A model generated the notes under the pieces. That model made no database searches. It was not told the origin of the DNA and saw only the letters and a program-made list of their open reading frames with translations. A stretch of 64,000 bases of DNA from Woeseia sp034521225 (GTDB lineage: Bacteria > Pseudomonadota > Gammaproteobacteria > Steroidobacterales > Woeseiaceae): the NCBI GenBank assembly GCA_034521225.1, contig JAXHMR010000022.1, positions 115,959 through 179,958 of the forward strand, read 5' to 3'. This document shows, piece after piece, positions 17,252-26,686 of this stretch (position 1 is its first letter; every line of letters starts with the position of its first letter). A program made the translations under genes and the position numbers.

Positions 17252-18429
17252 TGAAAACGCTGAAAACCGTATTCGCCAAGGAAGTCATCGACAACTTCCG
17301 CGACCGCCGCACGTTGATGTCGGCGCTGCTGATGGGCCCGCTGTTCGGGCCGATCCTGTTTGCCATGATCATCAACCTGTCGCTGAGCCAGTCCCTGAGT
17401 AATAACACCGAGGCACTGCTGTTGCCGGTCATCGGCGCCGAACGAGCGCCGAACCTGATGGACTACCTGGCCAGCAACAACATCGACATCATTGACGCAC
17501 CGCCGGACCGCGATGCCGCGATCGCGGCGGTAACGCGCGGTGATCACGACGTCGTCGTCATCGTACCCGAGGAATTTGGCGAACAGTTTGCCGACATGAT
17601 CCCGGCGCGCATCGAGGTGATCTCCGACCAGGCCAATACGACCGCCGAACGCGAAGCCCGCCGCGCCAAGCGCGCGTTGCAGGGCTGGTACCAGGAGATC
17701 GCCGCATTGCGGCTGTCGGCGCGCGGCATCGATCCGTCGATGGTCCGCCCGATCAACATCGACGATGTCGACGTATCAACGCCCAGCGGCCGTTCCGCCG
17801 TACTGCTCGGCATGCTCAGTTACTTTTTTATCTTTGCGTTGCTGACCGGCGGCATGAACCTCGCCATCGACGCCACCGCGGGTGAGCGCGAACGCGGTTC
17901 GCTTGAACCGCTGCTGTGCCTGCCGATCACGCGCGATGCGCTGATCGTCGGCAAGATACTCGCGGCGTGCCTGTTCATGGCCATCTCATTAAGCCTGAGC
18001 CTGACGTCATTCTATGTGACGCTTAAGTTCGTACCACTCGAGCGGCTTGGCATGACCCCCAATTTCGGCCCGGACGTCGTCATCACGGCCTTTTTCCTGT
18101 TGGTACCGTTTGCGTTGCTCGGCGCGGCACTGATGACGCTGGTCGCATCGTTCACACGCAGTTACAAGGAAGCGCAGACGTGGCTGAGCGTGGTGCTGCT
18201 CGCACCTACCCTGCCCATCCTGGTGGTCAGCATCCTGCAGATCCGGCCGACGACCTTGCTGATGACGGTACCGAGCCTGAGCCAGCACCTGCTGCTGGTC
18301 GGCCTGATCCGCAACGAGCCGCTCGAAGCGCTGCACGTGCTCGTGTCCGTTAGCGGCACGCTGACGCTCGGCGTATTGGTGGCATGGCTTTGCGCGCGGC
18401 TTTACCGTCGCGAGGGATTGCTGGGCTGA
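17248..18429 (+). CDS. ABC-2 permease, NatB-like
   Basis: 393 residues from the ATGATG at 17248. An N-terminal amphipathic segment KEVIDNFRDRRTL and span SALLMGPLFGPILFAMIINLSL are followed by a large periplasmic domain (about residues 45-180) and five further spans (for example AVLLGMLSYFFIFALLTGGMN and ILAACLFMAISLSLSLTSFYV). The ERERGSLEPLL box before the second membrane block is typical of the ABC-2/NatB class. It forms one transporter with the ATPase just upstream. Confidence 0.87.
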   Translation: MMKTLKTVFAKEVIDNFRDRRTLMSALLMGPLFGPILFAMIINLSLSQSLSNNTEALLLPVIGAERAPNLMDYLASNNIDIIDAPPDRDAAIAAVTRGDHDVVVIVPEEFGEQFADMIPARIEVISDQANTTAEREARRAKRALQGWYQEIAALRLSARGIDPSMVRPINIDDVDVSTPSGRSAVLLGMLSYFFIFALLTGGMNLAIDATAGERERGSLEPLLCLPITRDALIVGKILAACLFMAISLSLSLTSFYVTLKFVPLERLGMTPNFGPDVVITAFFLLVPFALLGAALMTLVASFTRSYKEAQTWLSVVLLAPTLPILVVSILQIRPTTLLMTVPSLSQHLLLVGLIRNEPLEALHVLVSVSGTLTLGVLVAWLCARLYRREGLLG

Positions 18430-18435
18430 ATCGCA

Positions 18436-19474
18436 TTATTCATACAACCGCCACTCCGGCATGTACGACATGCCGAGACTGACGATGCGTGAAATCAGCT
18501 TGTCGTAATTGATCCCGACCGACGCCGCCGACTCCGCCAGATCCTCGCCGCGTGTCAGATCCGGATTGGCGTTCGCCTCAAGCAGGAAGACCTTTCCGTC
18601 CTGTCGCATGCGCAGGTCGAGGCGGGCGAAGCTGCAAAGGTGCAGCGCCCGGTAGATGCGCTTCGCGAGACGTGCGAGCTTGTCGACCTCCGCCTGCGAT
18701 AGCCCTTTGGCAGGTCCGGTCTTGATACCGTGCCTGAGCTGGTATACGCGGTCCCATTTGACCTTGCCCGTGGCGATACCGCTCTGCTTCTCGGCCAGCG
18801 TACCGAAGTCAATTTCCCAGATCGGCAGCGTCGTCAATCGCTTGTTGCCCATTACGCCAATGTAGAGCTCGCGGCCGTCTATGTACTCCTCTGACCAGGG
18901 CATCGCTCTGCACCTTCTCGTGAATGAACTCCACGCGCTCGCGAAGCTCGTCCATATCTTCGACTATGGAGGCTTGCGAGATGCCTATCGACGCGTCTTC
19001 CGTTGCAGACTTCACAAACAGCGGAAACTGGAGCTTGCCCTTTTTCGGTTCGATGAACTTCGCGCCCAATGGAAACAGGTGAAAGGCAGGCGTCGCGATC
19101 CTGTGCCAGGCCAGCAACTGTTTCGTCAGCACCTTGTCCCGTGACAGCATCAGGCCGCGCGGATTGCAACCGGTGTAGCGCTGCCGGATCAGCTCCAGGT
19201 AGGCGACGACGTGCTGGTCGTAGGCCGTGATTCCGGAGAATTCCTGGAGCAAATTGAAGACGATGTGCGGCTTCCATTCCTTTACGGTCTCGCGCAGTTC
19301 CGATAATCGATCCAGGATGCCAATGACGCGGACGTCATGACCGAGGTTGTACAGTGTCGAATAGACGTTGTACTCGGTCCTGAACACATCGATTTCGGCC
19401 TCGCCAAGACCTTCGATATCTTCTGGCGGAACGAGTTGCTCGTGCACCATGATCAAAATGCGGTAACGTTTCAC
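18436..19474 (-). CDS. ATP-grasp ligase, D-Ala-D-Ala ligase-like, frameshifted near 18892
   Basis: N-terminal half starts MKRYRILIMVHEQLVPPEDI and contains NLLQEFSGITAYDQHVVAYLEL, RGLMLSRDKVLTKQLLAWH and FPLFVKSATEDASIGIS. The C-terminal half has EEYIDGRELYIGVMGN, FARLDLRMRQDGKVFLLEANANPDL, the Mg/ATP-binding Asp, Glu and Asn of ATP-grasp enzymes. One extra base at about 18892 separates the halves. Removing it gives DALVEEYIDGREL and a 345-residue protein. ATP-grasp enzymes join a carboxylate to an amine or similar nucleophile through an acyl phosphate. It is not the housekeeping Ddl: the N-terminus is different and it is coupled by 4-base overlap to a metallopeptidase. Substrate unknown. Confidence 0.82.
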
Positions 19475-20505
19475 AAGGCATAGTTCTCCCGGTTGCGCCG
19501 CAGGATGTCCAGCACTATCCGCTCATGCAGGCGCACGACAGGTCGCTTGGCCTCGCGGCGGGAACTGCGTAGCACAAGATCGAGCTGACGCGAGCGACGC
19601 CGGACAAGGCTGATCGCGTGGTCGAGATAATAGGGATGCAGGCGGGCGCGCCGTTCCAGGAGCCGCCGAAGCTGTGGTTCGATCTCGCGCACGAAGCGGC
19701 TGGCGGCCGTCGCACGCGGCCTGCTCGCGCGCGGTACGAAAACCCGTGACATCCAGCGATCGTAGCGGCGGTCCTCGCCGCCGTAGCGCTCCCGTTTCTG
19801 CTGGTAGTGCTCGCCCAGTGTTTCGTCGACGTGTCGCAAGGGTTCGACTACCGTCCGGTTGCGGCGTTTCGGGCGGCTCGTCGCGATCTCATCCATCAGC
19901 GCATCGACATAGTCGAGCTTTTTGATGGCCGGCCAGTCGGCGTAGTCGCGCCGCCAGCGCGCCTTCGGCTGCATCCAGACGGCAAAGGTCTCCGCGAAGT
20001 CCTCGGTCGGATGGCTCTGCGCATACCAGTGACCGAGATGCAGCACGTGACGGTCGCTGCTCGGTCGCGGTGAATAGTCGTCGGGATAGGGTGCAGAGGC
20101 ACGGCCAAATACGCGCCGAAAGTCGGCACGCCGCCTCAGGCTGTAGGCATTGTCGATGGCATGCCCGGTTTCGTGGCGCAGGATTCGCCGACGCCATTTC
20201 CGGGCTCCTCCTTCGACTTCGCCCATCATGCTCCGCTCGAGCTGGCGCAAGCGCGGGTGCGCGAGGTAGAAGGGAATGGCAAGGCCGGGAATGCCGTCCG
20301 GCGAAAACCATTCGGTCGAAAGCCACACGTGCGGCCTGAATCGCAAGCCGCGCCGTTCGAGCTCTTCGTAAAGCTGCCGGACATCGGGCCACAACGGGCT
20401 GCCTGCCAGAGTCAGACCGAGGCTTTTGAAGCGAAGGCTCAAAAGCGCCTCGTCGTCATAGTCTGCCCAGCGATAATCGCTTTGGTAGTTCACCGGCCGT
20501 CTCAC
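19471..20505 (-). CDS. Putative zinc metallopeptidase (HETGH) in the ATP-grasp operon
   Basis: 344 residues, no signal peptide, strongly basic. RHETGHAIDNAYSLRR is an HExxH zinc motif near residue 110, and SHPTEDFAETFAVWMQP about 60 residues later offers the third ligand Glu, as in gluzincin-like peptidases. The fold resembles the 'putative zinc-binding metallopeptidase' family. The C-terminal third is very Arg-rich (for example RRLLERRARLHPYYLDHAISLVRRRSRQL). It overlaps by 4 bases both the transferase upstream and the ATP-grasp gene downstream, so the three proteins are probably made together. It may trim or recycle the product of the ligase, or process a precursor peptide. Confidence 0.75.
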   Translation of the reverse strand: MRRPVNYQSDYRWADYDDEALLSLRFKSLGLTLAGSPLWPDVRQLYEELERRGLRFRPHVWLSTEWFSPDGIPGLAIPFYLAHPRLRQLERSMMGEVEGGARKWRRRILRHETGHAIDNAYSLRRRADFRRVFGRASAPYPDDYSPRPSSDRHVLHLGHWYAQSHPTEDFAETFAVWMQPKARWRRDYADWPAIKKLDYVDALMDEIATSRPKRRNRTVVEPLRHVDETLGEHYQQKRERYGGEDRRYDRWMSRVFVPRASRPRATAASRFVREIEPQLRRLLERRARLHPYYLDHAISLVRRRSRQLDLVLRSSRREAKRPVVRLHERIVLDILRRNRENYAL

Positions 20506-21462
20506 ATGACACCCGGACCGTCAGGGCTCGTTACCAGGCCGTCCGCCCACGGCGACGGTGGCTTGCGCATTGTGATGCACGGTTCGCTCTTCATCTGCCA
20601 GTTGGCTTTCCACTGCATGCCGGTCATGCAGCTGATCTCATCAACGCGCAATCTGCAGGCTTCCTGGATGGTCTCGAAGTTCAGCAGCTTGCCAAGATTG
20701 TTGTAGGCATTGTTGCTGGAAGCGTAGAGCGCGATCATCCTGTTGCCGTGAATCACCGACATCGAGACTGCCTGGTTTGCGCCGTCGATCTCTATCGTCA
20801 GGGTTTTAAGGCGCCCGCTCTGTTTCAGCTCAGCAATGACCCGGCGTAATTCGTTGGCATTCTCGGCAACCGCGTAGTCCGACGCCGCACCGAAATTCCG
20901 GTTCACCAGTTCGATAAAGAGATCTGCCCCGTTGTCGTCGCTCCAGCACAGCGTTGGGTCGCGCTTGTGGATGTGTCGCAAGTCGTAGAGAAATTTCCGC
21001 TTCTTATCGGCGGAAAATGAATCGATGTGCTTGTAGAGATCAAACCCGAATTCCGACGGCACCAGGTAGTAACGAAGGTCCTGCTCGGAAAAGTTGGCGG
21101 CGAACGGCGGGTGGGCTTGCAGCAGGCCGTCAACCCAGCTCTTCCTGAGATCGAACAATACCGTCCGTTCAGGAAACTGCTCAAAAAACCCGGGAAAGTC
21201 CTCGCGGCGCAGCCACAGAATCCGGCCATTCGGGATAGCTGCCGCCCATCAACATGAAACGGTTTTGCGTCGTATCGTGCACGAGCGGTACAAGCCCGTC
21301 CGGCTGTCCATCGCTGGTTTCGTGGACCAGGAAATGCAGGCGATGGTTGTCCTGGTCGTGAAAAGCGTATATCAGGTCCCAGTCGTCCCAGGCCTCTTGT
21401 TGCGGCGACAAACCGGCCCACAGTGTGCGGCATTCATCGATGTCGGTTTCAGTCCGGATCAC
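20502..21462 (-). CDS. FemAB/BioF2-like GNAT acyltransferase, frameshifted near 21230
   Basis: First gene of the three-gene operon. The N-terminal piece (TETDIDECRTLWAGLSPQQEAWDD, LHFLVHETSDGQPDGLVPLV) and the C-terminal piece (SFSADKKRKFLYDLRHIHKRDP, LFIELVNRNFGAASDYAV, LYASSNNAYNNLGKLLNFETIQEA) fit the CelD/BioF2-like acetyltransferase group related to FemAB aminoacyl transferases. Deleting one base at 21229-21230 gives SYPDGRILWLRREDFPGFFEQ across the break and about 319 residues. GTG at 21462 is chosen because the 27 codons between an ATG at 21543 and this GTG look like promoter DNA, not protein. The longer start cannot be excluded. Confidence 0.72.
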
Positions 21463-21802
21463 GTAACTGTTTCTTCGCGAACGAATGCCGTAAAAAAATT
21501 TTCTTTCACAATCAATGTATTGTACAGTGGACGGACGCGCCATTGGTATGTATTGACCATTGTTGTGGCGCTTGCGGAAGATTTATCAAGTATGTAAAGA
21601 CCGGCGTGGGCCCGAGTCGACACTTCATCTTTGTCGTCACCACGCAGAGATAGATGACTGAAAAATCCAGGGCCGTCGCCACAGACCGGGCCTGATAACG
21701 CACCAACAAAAATCAGGGAAACCGGTTTGCTGCGCCGTCTTTGACGCGCGGTCTGCATCACGTTCGGTTCGTCCGGACATTGATCCGTTGGAGGATATTA
21801 CT

Positions 21803-24040
21803 ATGACTGAAAGAGTGCTGATTGCCGCTGTGCTGGGCTTGTTAGCCACCGGAAGTTTTGCCCAGCAATCCGTGCTGGAGGAAATCACCGTAACCGCGCA
21901 AAAGCGGGCGCAGGATTTGCAGGATGTATCTGTTGCGGTCACGGCCTTCACCGGAGATGCCATCGAAAAGATGGGATTCGAGGAAGGGCTGGATATAACC
22001 CAGCAGGTGCCCAATATGAACTTTTTTGCCATTTTCGGCGAGGCATCAAGCCCGTCGATCGGACTGCGCGGCATCAGCCTTGTCAATTTCTCCGATTCGT
22101 GGGAGTCGCCGGTGGCGCTTTACGTCGACGAGGTTTACCGCGGTAATCCGGCGGGTTCCGCGATCCAGCTGTTCGACCTGGAGCGGGTCGAGGTATTGCG
22201 CGGTCCGCAGGGCACCCTGTATGGCCGCAACACCACCGGCGGCCTGGTGCATTACATTTCCAGGAACCCGACGGAAGAACTGGTGGCTTCTGCCAGCTTG
22301 CGCCTCGGAACCTACTCGGAGCGAATCGTGGAAGGCATGGTCAGCGGTCCGCTGTCCGACAGGGTTCGCGGCCGGGTCGCCGTCAAATACAACAACAACG
22401 ACGGCTGGCAGACCAATCATGCAACAGTGAATGACCTGGGCCTGGAGATAGACAACAGCCGGAAGCTGAACGATACCGACAATTTGGGATACCGGGCGAA
22501 GCTCGATATCGACATAGGCGCCGAATCCGGGTTACTGCTCGATGTGCACGGCAGTACTGCCGACCAGCAAACGGTAGGGTTTGCCTTCATGGGTTACCAG
22601 GATCCTCTCGACGGCAGCCGCTGCTCTATCGATCGCATTCAGAACGGGGAGTGCACCAGTGTGCAGACCGGCGCGCTTGCCGGCATTACGGGACAAAGTG
22701 CCGCCGGCGGGAACTGGGACCCTGAGCATGTTGCCTCGAGCGCCTCGGACGGCCTGGCCACGAAGATCGACACGTTTGGCGTTTCGGCCAGGTTGACGGT
22801 GCCGTTTGTTTCGTTCGACCTTACCTCGATTACCGCCTGGGAGACGCTGGATAAATTCATGCAGGACGACGGCGACGGCACCTCCGCCGTCTGGTTCGAC
22901 GAACAATACAGTGCCGATGCCAGGCAGTTTACCCAGGAGTTGCGGTTGAACGGGGCTACCGATACGTCCAACTGGGTGACGGGCTTTTATTTTTATGATG
23001 ACACCCGCGACCTGGTCACCGGTGCGCCGACTACGGCCGACGAAGCCCCGTTCGGGGTGTTCCACCGCGAGGATGTAGCACTCGAAACCCTTTCCTGGGC
23101 GGTCTTCGGCCAGTATGAATACGATTTGACTGATGAATTTACCTTGATAACGGGTTTGCGCTACACGGATGAGCAGCGGGATTTCGACTACCTGTCCGGA
23201 CCGGCGAGTTTTGGTCCACCGAACCTTGCGGTAACCGATGACCTGTCGGAAGAAGCAGTCACCGGCCGCATCGGTCTCGACTGGCGGCCGAAGGAAGATA
23301 TGCTGGTGTACGGCAGTTTTGCGACAGGGTTCAAGAGCGGCGGTTTTTCCGGCAGCTACAACCTGATTCCGGAGGCCTTGCTCCCGGTCAATGGCGAGGA
23401 CATCACGAACTTCGAGGTCGGCCTCAAAACGACCTTTGCCGACGGCCGGGCACGGCTGAATATGGCGGCGTTCGCCTATGAAGTGGAAGATTTCCAGGCC
23501 CAGGTTTTCCTGACGGTGGCCAACGGCTCGCAGATCACGAACGCCGGTGACGTTTCCGGGCGGGGCCTGGAAGCAGAACTGTTTTTTCAACCGACCGAAA
23601 ACTTCGAGCTGATCGCCGGTGTCGGATTGCTGGACACGGAAATCTCCTCGGACATTTCCTTCCCGGTGGCCGGCACCGAATTCAGCCTGGACGGCAACGA
23701 GACGCCCTCTGCCCCCGAGTTGACGTACAACTTCGTGGGCCGATATTACCTGCCGCTGGGTGATCGGGGCGAAATGGTGTTTCAGGCGGACTATGCCTGG
23801 CAGGACGATCACTTTCTGCAAATCGAGAACGATCCGTTCTCGCATCACGACAGCTACGGAATCGCGAATGCAAAGATCGGCTGGTATTCGCCCGAGGGTC
23901 AGTTTTCCGTTGAAGCGTTTGCGGAAAACCTCGGCGACGAAGAGTATTTCACTTATCAGAATACGCTCGGCGGCGACTGGGGCTACGGTGTCTGGGGCAA
24001 GCCGAGGACAACGGGTGTGCGGTTTATCTGGAAGCTGTAG
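21803..24040 (+). CDS. TonB-dependent outer membrane receptor
   Basis: 745 residues from the ATG at 21803, with GGAG ribosome site at 21790-21793. Signal peptide MTERVLIAAVLGLLATGSFA is followed by the TonB box region EEITVTAQKR, the plug domain (VPNMNFFAIFGEASSPSIGLRGI, RVEVLRGPQGTLYGRNTTGG) and a 22-strand-type barrel ending in the aromatic GVRFIWKL. It is of the IroN/FecA-like 'pesticin receptor' type abundant in marine and soil gammaproteobacteria. The ligand cannot be told: no siderophore, haem or glycan genes lie nearby. It ends 3 bases before the convergent mnmE. Confidence 0.9.
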   Translation: MTERVLIAAVLGLLATGSFAQQSVLEEITVTAQKRAQDLQDVSVAVTAFTGDAIEKMGFEEGLDITQQVPNMNFFAIFGEASSPSIGLRGISLVNFSDSWESPVALYVDEVYRGNPAGSAIQLFDLERVEVLRGPQGTLYGRNTTGGLVHYISRNPTEELVASASLRLGTYSERIVEGMVSGPLSDRVRGRVAVKYNNNDGWQTNHATVNDLGLEIDNSRKLNDTDNLGYRAKLDIDIGAESGLLLDVHGSTADQQTVGFAFMGYQDPLDGSRCSIDRIQNGECTSVQTGALAGITGQSAAGGNWDPEHVASSASDGLATKIDTFGVSARLTVPFVSFDLTSITAWETLDKFMQDDGDGTSAVWFDEQYSADARQFTQELRLNGATDTSNWVTGFYFYDDTRDLVTGAPTTADEAPFGVFHREDVALETLSWAVFGQYEYDLTDEFTLITGLRYTDEQRDFDYLSGPASFGPPNLAVTDDLSEEAVTGRIGLDWRPKEDMLVYGSFATGFKSGGFSGSYNLIPEALLPVNGEDITNFEVGLKTTFADGRARLNMAAFAYEVEDFQAQVFLTVANGSQITNAGDVSGRGLEAELFFQPTENFELIAGVGLLDTEISSDISFPVAGTEFSLDGNETPSAPELTYNFVGRYYLPLGDRGEMVFQADYAWQDDHFLQIENDPFSHHDSYGIANAKIGWYSPEGQFSVEAFAENLGDEEYFTYQNTLGGDWGYGVWGKPRTTGVRFIWKL

Positions 24041-24043
24041 CGG

Positions 24044-25410
24044 CTATTTCCCGATGCAGAACTCGGAAAAGATACGACCGAGCAGGTCGTCGCTGGTAAT
24101 ACGCCCGGTGATTTCGCCCAGCGCATCCTGCGCCAGCCGTAGTTCCTCGGCCAGCAGCTCGCCCGCATTGGCCGATGCCAGGGCGCGCTGCCCCTGATCG
24201 AAATGCGCCGCCGCCGCGGCGATGGCGTCGAGATGGCGCTGGCGAGTCGTGGATGCCCCTCGCCCAGGTCGCCCGTGCCAGCGATGTCGTGCAGGCGCGT
24301 CCGCAATACATCAAGGCCAGCGCCCGTGTGCGCGGACAGGCGGACGATTGTCCGAGCGATCGGCGGCGGTCCGTCGCCGCTGCCCGGTGCCTCGCCGGTC
24401 AGGTCGATCTTGTTGTGAACGATGACCAGCGGCACGCCCTCCGGCAGTGTTTCGGGCGGCGATGCGGAGCCGGTCGTGTCCGTCGCGTCCTGAACCCACA
24501 GCACGGCATCGGCACGGCTGAGTGCCTGCTCCGCGCGGCGGATACCTTCGGCCTCGATGCGGTCCGGGTCTTCGCGCAGGCCGGCTGTGTCGATGAGCTC
24601 TACCATCAGGCCGTCGATATCAATGCGCTCGCGCAATATGTCTCGCGTCGTGCCGGCCACCTCTGTGACGATTGCGCTCTCGGCGCCGCTCAGGCGGTTC
24701 ATCAGGCTCGACTTGCCGGCGTTCGGGCGGCCGACGATGACGACCTGCAGGCCGTCACGCAACAGGCGTCCTGCGTGTGCGCGGCCGGCGAGCTCACTGA
24801 ATTCATGCGCGCAGTCCTCGAGGCGAGCCCGCAGCTGCCGGTCCGCGAGATGGTCGATTTCCTCCTCAGGGAAGTCGATTGCCGCCTCGACATGCAGCCG
24901 CAGCAAAGTCAGTTTTTCGACCAGCGCCTCGACCGCCGCCGAGAACTCGCCGGTCATCGAGCGCAACGCGGCGCGCGCGGCCTGCTGCGTGCCGCTGTCG
25001 ATCAGGTCAGCGATCGCCTCGGCCTGCGACAGGTCGAGCCGCCCGTTTAAGAACGCGCGCCGCGAGAACTCGCCCGGTTCGGCGCGCCGGGCGCCAAGTG
25101 CGACAGCCGCGCCAACGATCTGCTGCACGACCACCGGGCCGCCATGCCCATGCAGTTCGAGCACGGACTCACCGGTGAACGAACCCGGCGCCGGGAACCA
25201 CAGCGCAAGACCGGCATCGAGCGGCTGCCCTGATGCATCCCGAAATGTCCGGAGAGTGGCATGACGCGCCGCGGGCAGCCGCCCGAGCATCGCGGCACCG
25301 ATTTCCGCGGCTTCAGGACCGGAGAGCCGCACGACACTGATGCCACCGCGCCCCGCTGGCGTCGCCGGGGCAACGATCGTATCCTGAATATAGTCCGGCC
25401 TTTCGCTCAT
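24044..25410 (-). CDS. mnmE: tRNA modification GTPase MnmE (TrmE), frameshifted near 24236
   Basis: N-terminal folate-binding domain (DTIVAPATPAGRGGISVVRLSG), then helices and an inserted G domain with GRPNAGKSSLMNRL (G1), GTTRD (G2 area), DTAGLRE (G3) and HNKIDL (G4). After EGHPRLASA the frame breaks. One added base at about 24235-24238 gives HLDAIAAAAAHFDQGQRAL and an end GRIFSEFCIGK, the conserved C-terminal Cys motif needed for catalysis. The repaired protein has 455 residues. Partner of MnmG in tRNA wobble uridine modification. Divergent start with the hydrolase-OsmC gene, 26 bases apart. Confidence 0.93.
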
Positions 25411-25436
25411 GGCCGCTGCCAGCAGGAGATTTGCGC

Positions 25437-26651
25437 ATGCCCTCGACCCGTGTGACCTTCGACAACGACGATGGACAGGCGCTCGCCGGTATCCTGGACC
25501 GGCCGGAGAATCCTCACGCGTATGCCCTGTTTGCGCATTGTTTTACCTGTTCGAAAGACGTCAAGGCGGCGGTCCATATCGGCCGCGCGCTGGTCGATGC
25601 CGGCATTGCCGTATTGCGCTTTGATTTTACCGGGCTCGGGCAGAGCGAGGGGGAATTTGCCGACACGGCGTTTTCCAGCAACGTCTCGGATCTTACGGCG
25701 GCCGCGCGCTTTCTCGAGCGCGACCATCAGGCGCCAGCGATATTGATCGGCCACTCGCTGGGTGGCACCGCGATACTGCAGGCGGCCGCTGACATCCCGT
25801 CTGCATCGGCTGTGGTCACGATCGCAGCGCCGTCCCGCCCGTCGCACATCAAGGGGTTGCTGAAGGGGGCGAAAGACGAACTGGCGGAAAAAGGCGAGGC
25901 CGAGGTCGAGCTCGGCGGCCGGCCGTTTCGCATCCGGCAACAGCTTGTCGATGACCTCGACAGGTATCCGCTGCCTGAGAGTATTGCCGATCTCCGGAAG
26001 GCGCTGCTGATCTTGCACGCGCCGCTGGATGCCGTGGTTGATATCGGGAACGCTACCGAGCTGTTTGTGCATGCAAAGCATCCCAAGAGTTTTGTCAGTC
26101 TCGACGACAGCGATCACTTGTTATCGAATGAGGCGAATGCGCGTTATGCGGGCCGCGTAATCGCGGCGTGGGCCAGCAAGTACGTGGCGATGAGTGAGCC
26201 AGGGGAGTTGGCCGGTGATGATGCCGGCACCGTGATCGCAACCACGAAAGCAGGCGGTTTTCGAACGGAACTGGTGGCCGCCGGTCATCCGATGCTCGCC
26301 GACGAACCGGAATCGGCCGGCGGCACAAACACCGGGCCGTCACCCTACGACCTGTTGTCGGCGGCTCTTGCAAGCTGCACGTCGATGACGATCCGCATGT
26401 ACGCCGAACACAAGAAGCTCGATTTCGAGTCGGCTACGGTGCGCGTAAGGCACGGCCGCATACATGCGAAGGACTGCGACGACTGCGAAAGCGGCGACGG
26501 CAAAATCGACGAGTTCCAGCGCACCGTATCCTTACGCGGCAACTTCGATGAACAGCAGACGAAACGGCTGCTGGAGATTGCGGATCGTTGCCCTGTGCAC
26601 CGGACGCTGCACAGTGAGGTCAAGGTTCGTACGACACTCGGGGAAGAGTGA
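25437..26651 (+). CDS. Bifunctional alpha/beta hydrolase-OsmC fusion protein
   Basis: 404 residues from ATG 25437 (AGGAG at 25424-25428). Residues 1-245 form an alpha/beta hydrolase with nucleophile elbow GHSLGG, FDFTGLGQSEGEF, and late Asp/His (HAPLDAVVDIGNA, DDSDHLL). Residues 265-404 form an OsmC/Ohr domain with the two redox cysteines in ALASCTSMTIRMYA and DRCPVHRTLHSEV. OsmC-type domains reduce organic hydroperoxides through these cysteines. The fused form is known in many proteobacteria; the hydrolase substrate is not. Its position between yidC and mnmE, on the other strand, breaks the usual cluster. Confidence 0.9.
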   Translation: MPSTRVTFDNDDGQALAGILDRPENPHAYALFAHCFTCSKDVKAAVHIGRALVDAGIAVLRFDFTGLGQSEGEFADTAFSSNVSDLTAAARFLERDHQAPAILIGHSLGGTAILQAAADIPSASAVVTIAAPSRPSHIKGLLKGAKDELAEKGEAEVELGGRPFRIRQQLVDDLDRYPLPESIADLRKALLILHAPLDAVVDIGNATELFVHAKHPKSFVSLDDSDHLLSNEANARYAGRVIAAWASKYVAMSEPGELAGDDAGTVIATTKAGGFRTELVAAGHPMLADEPESAGGTNTGPSPYDLLSAALASCTSMTIRMYAEHKKLDFESATVRVRHGRIHAKDCDDCESGDGKIDEFQRTVSLRGNFDEQQTKRLLEIADRCPVHRTLHSEVKVRTTLGEE

Positions 26652-26686
26652 CGTCATCGCCTTCGGGCTCGCAACGACAGGGTCAA

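Noticed and set aside
22532..23848. 438-residue minus-strand open frame inside the TonB-dependent receptor gene
   Set aside because: Antisense shadow; the plus strand has a full receptor with signal peptide, plug and barrel end.
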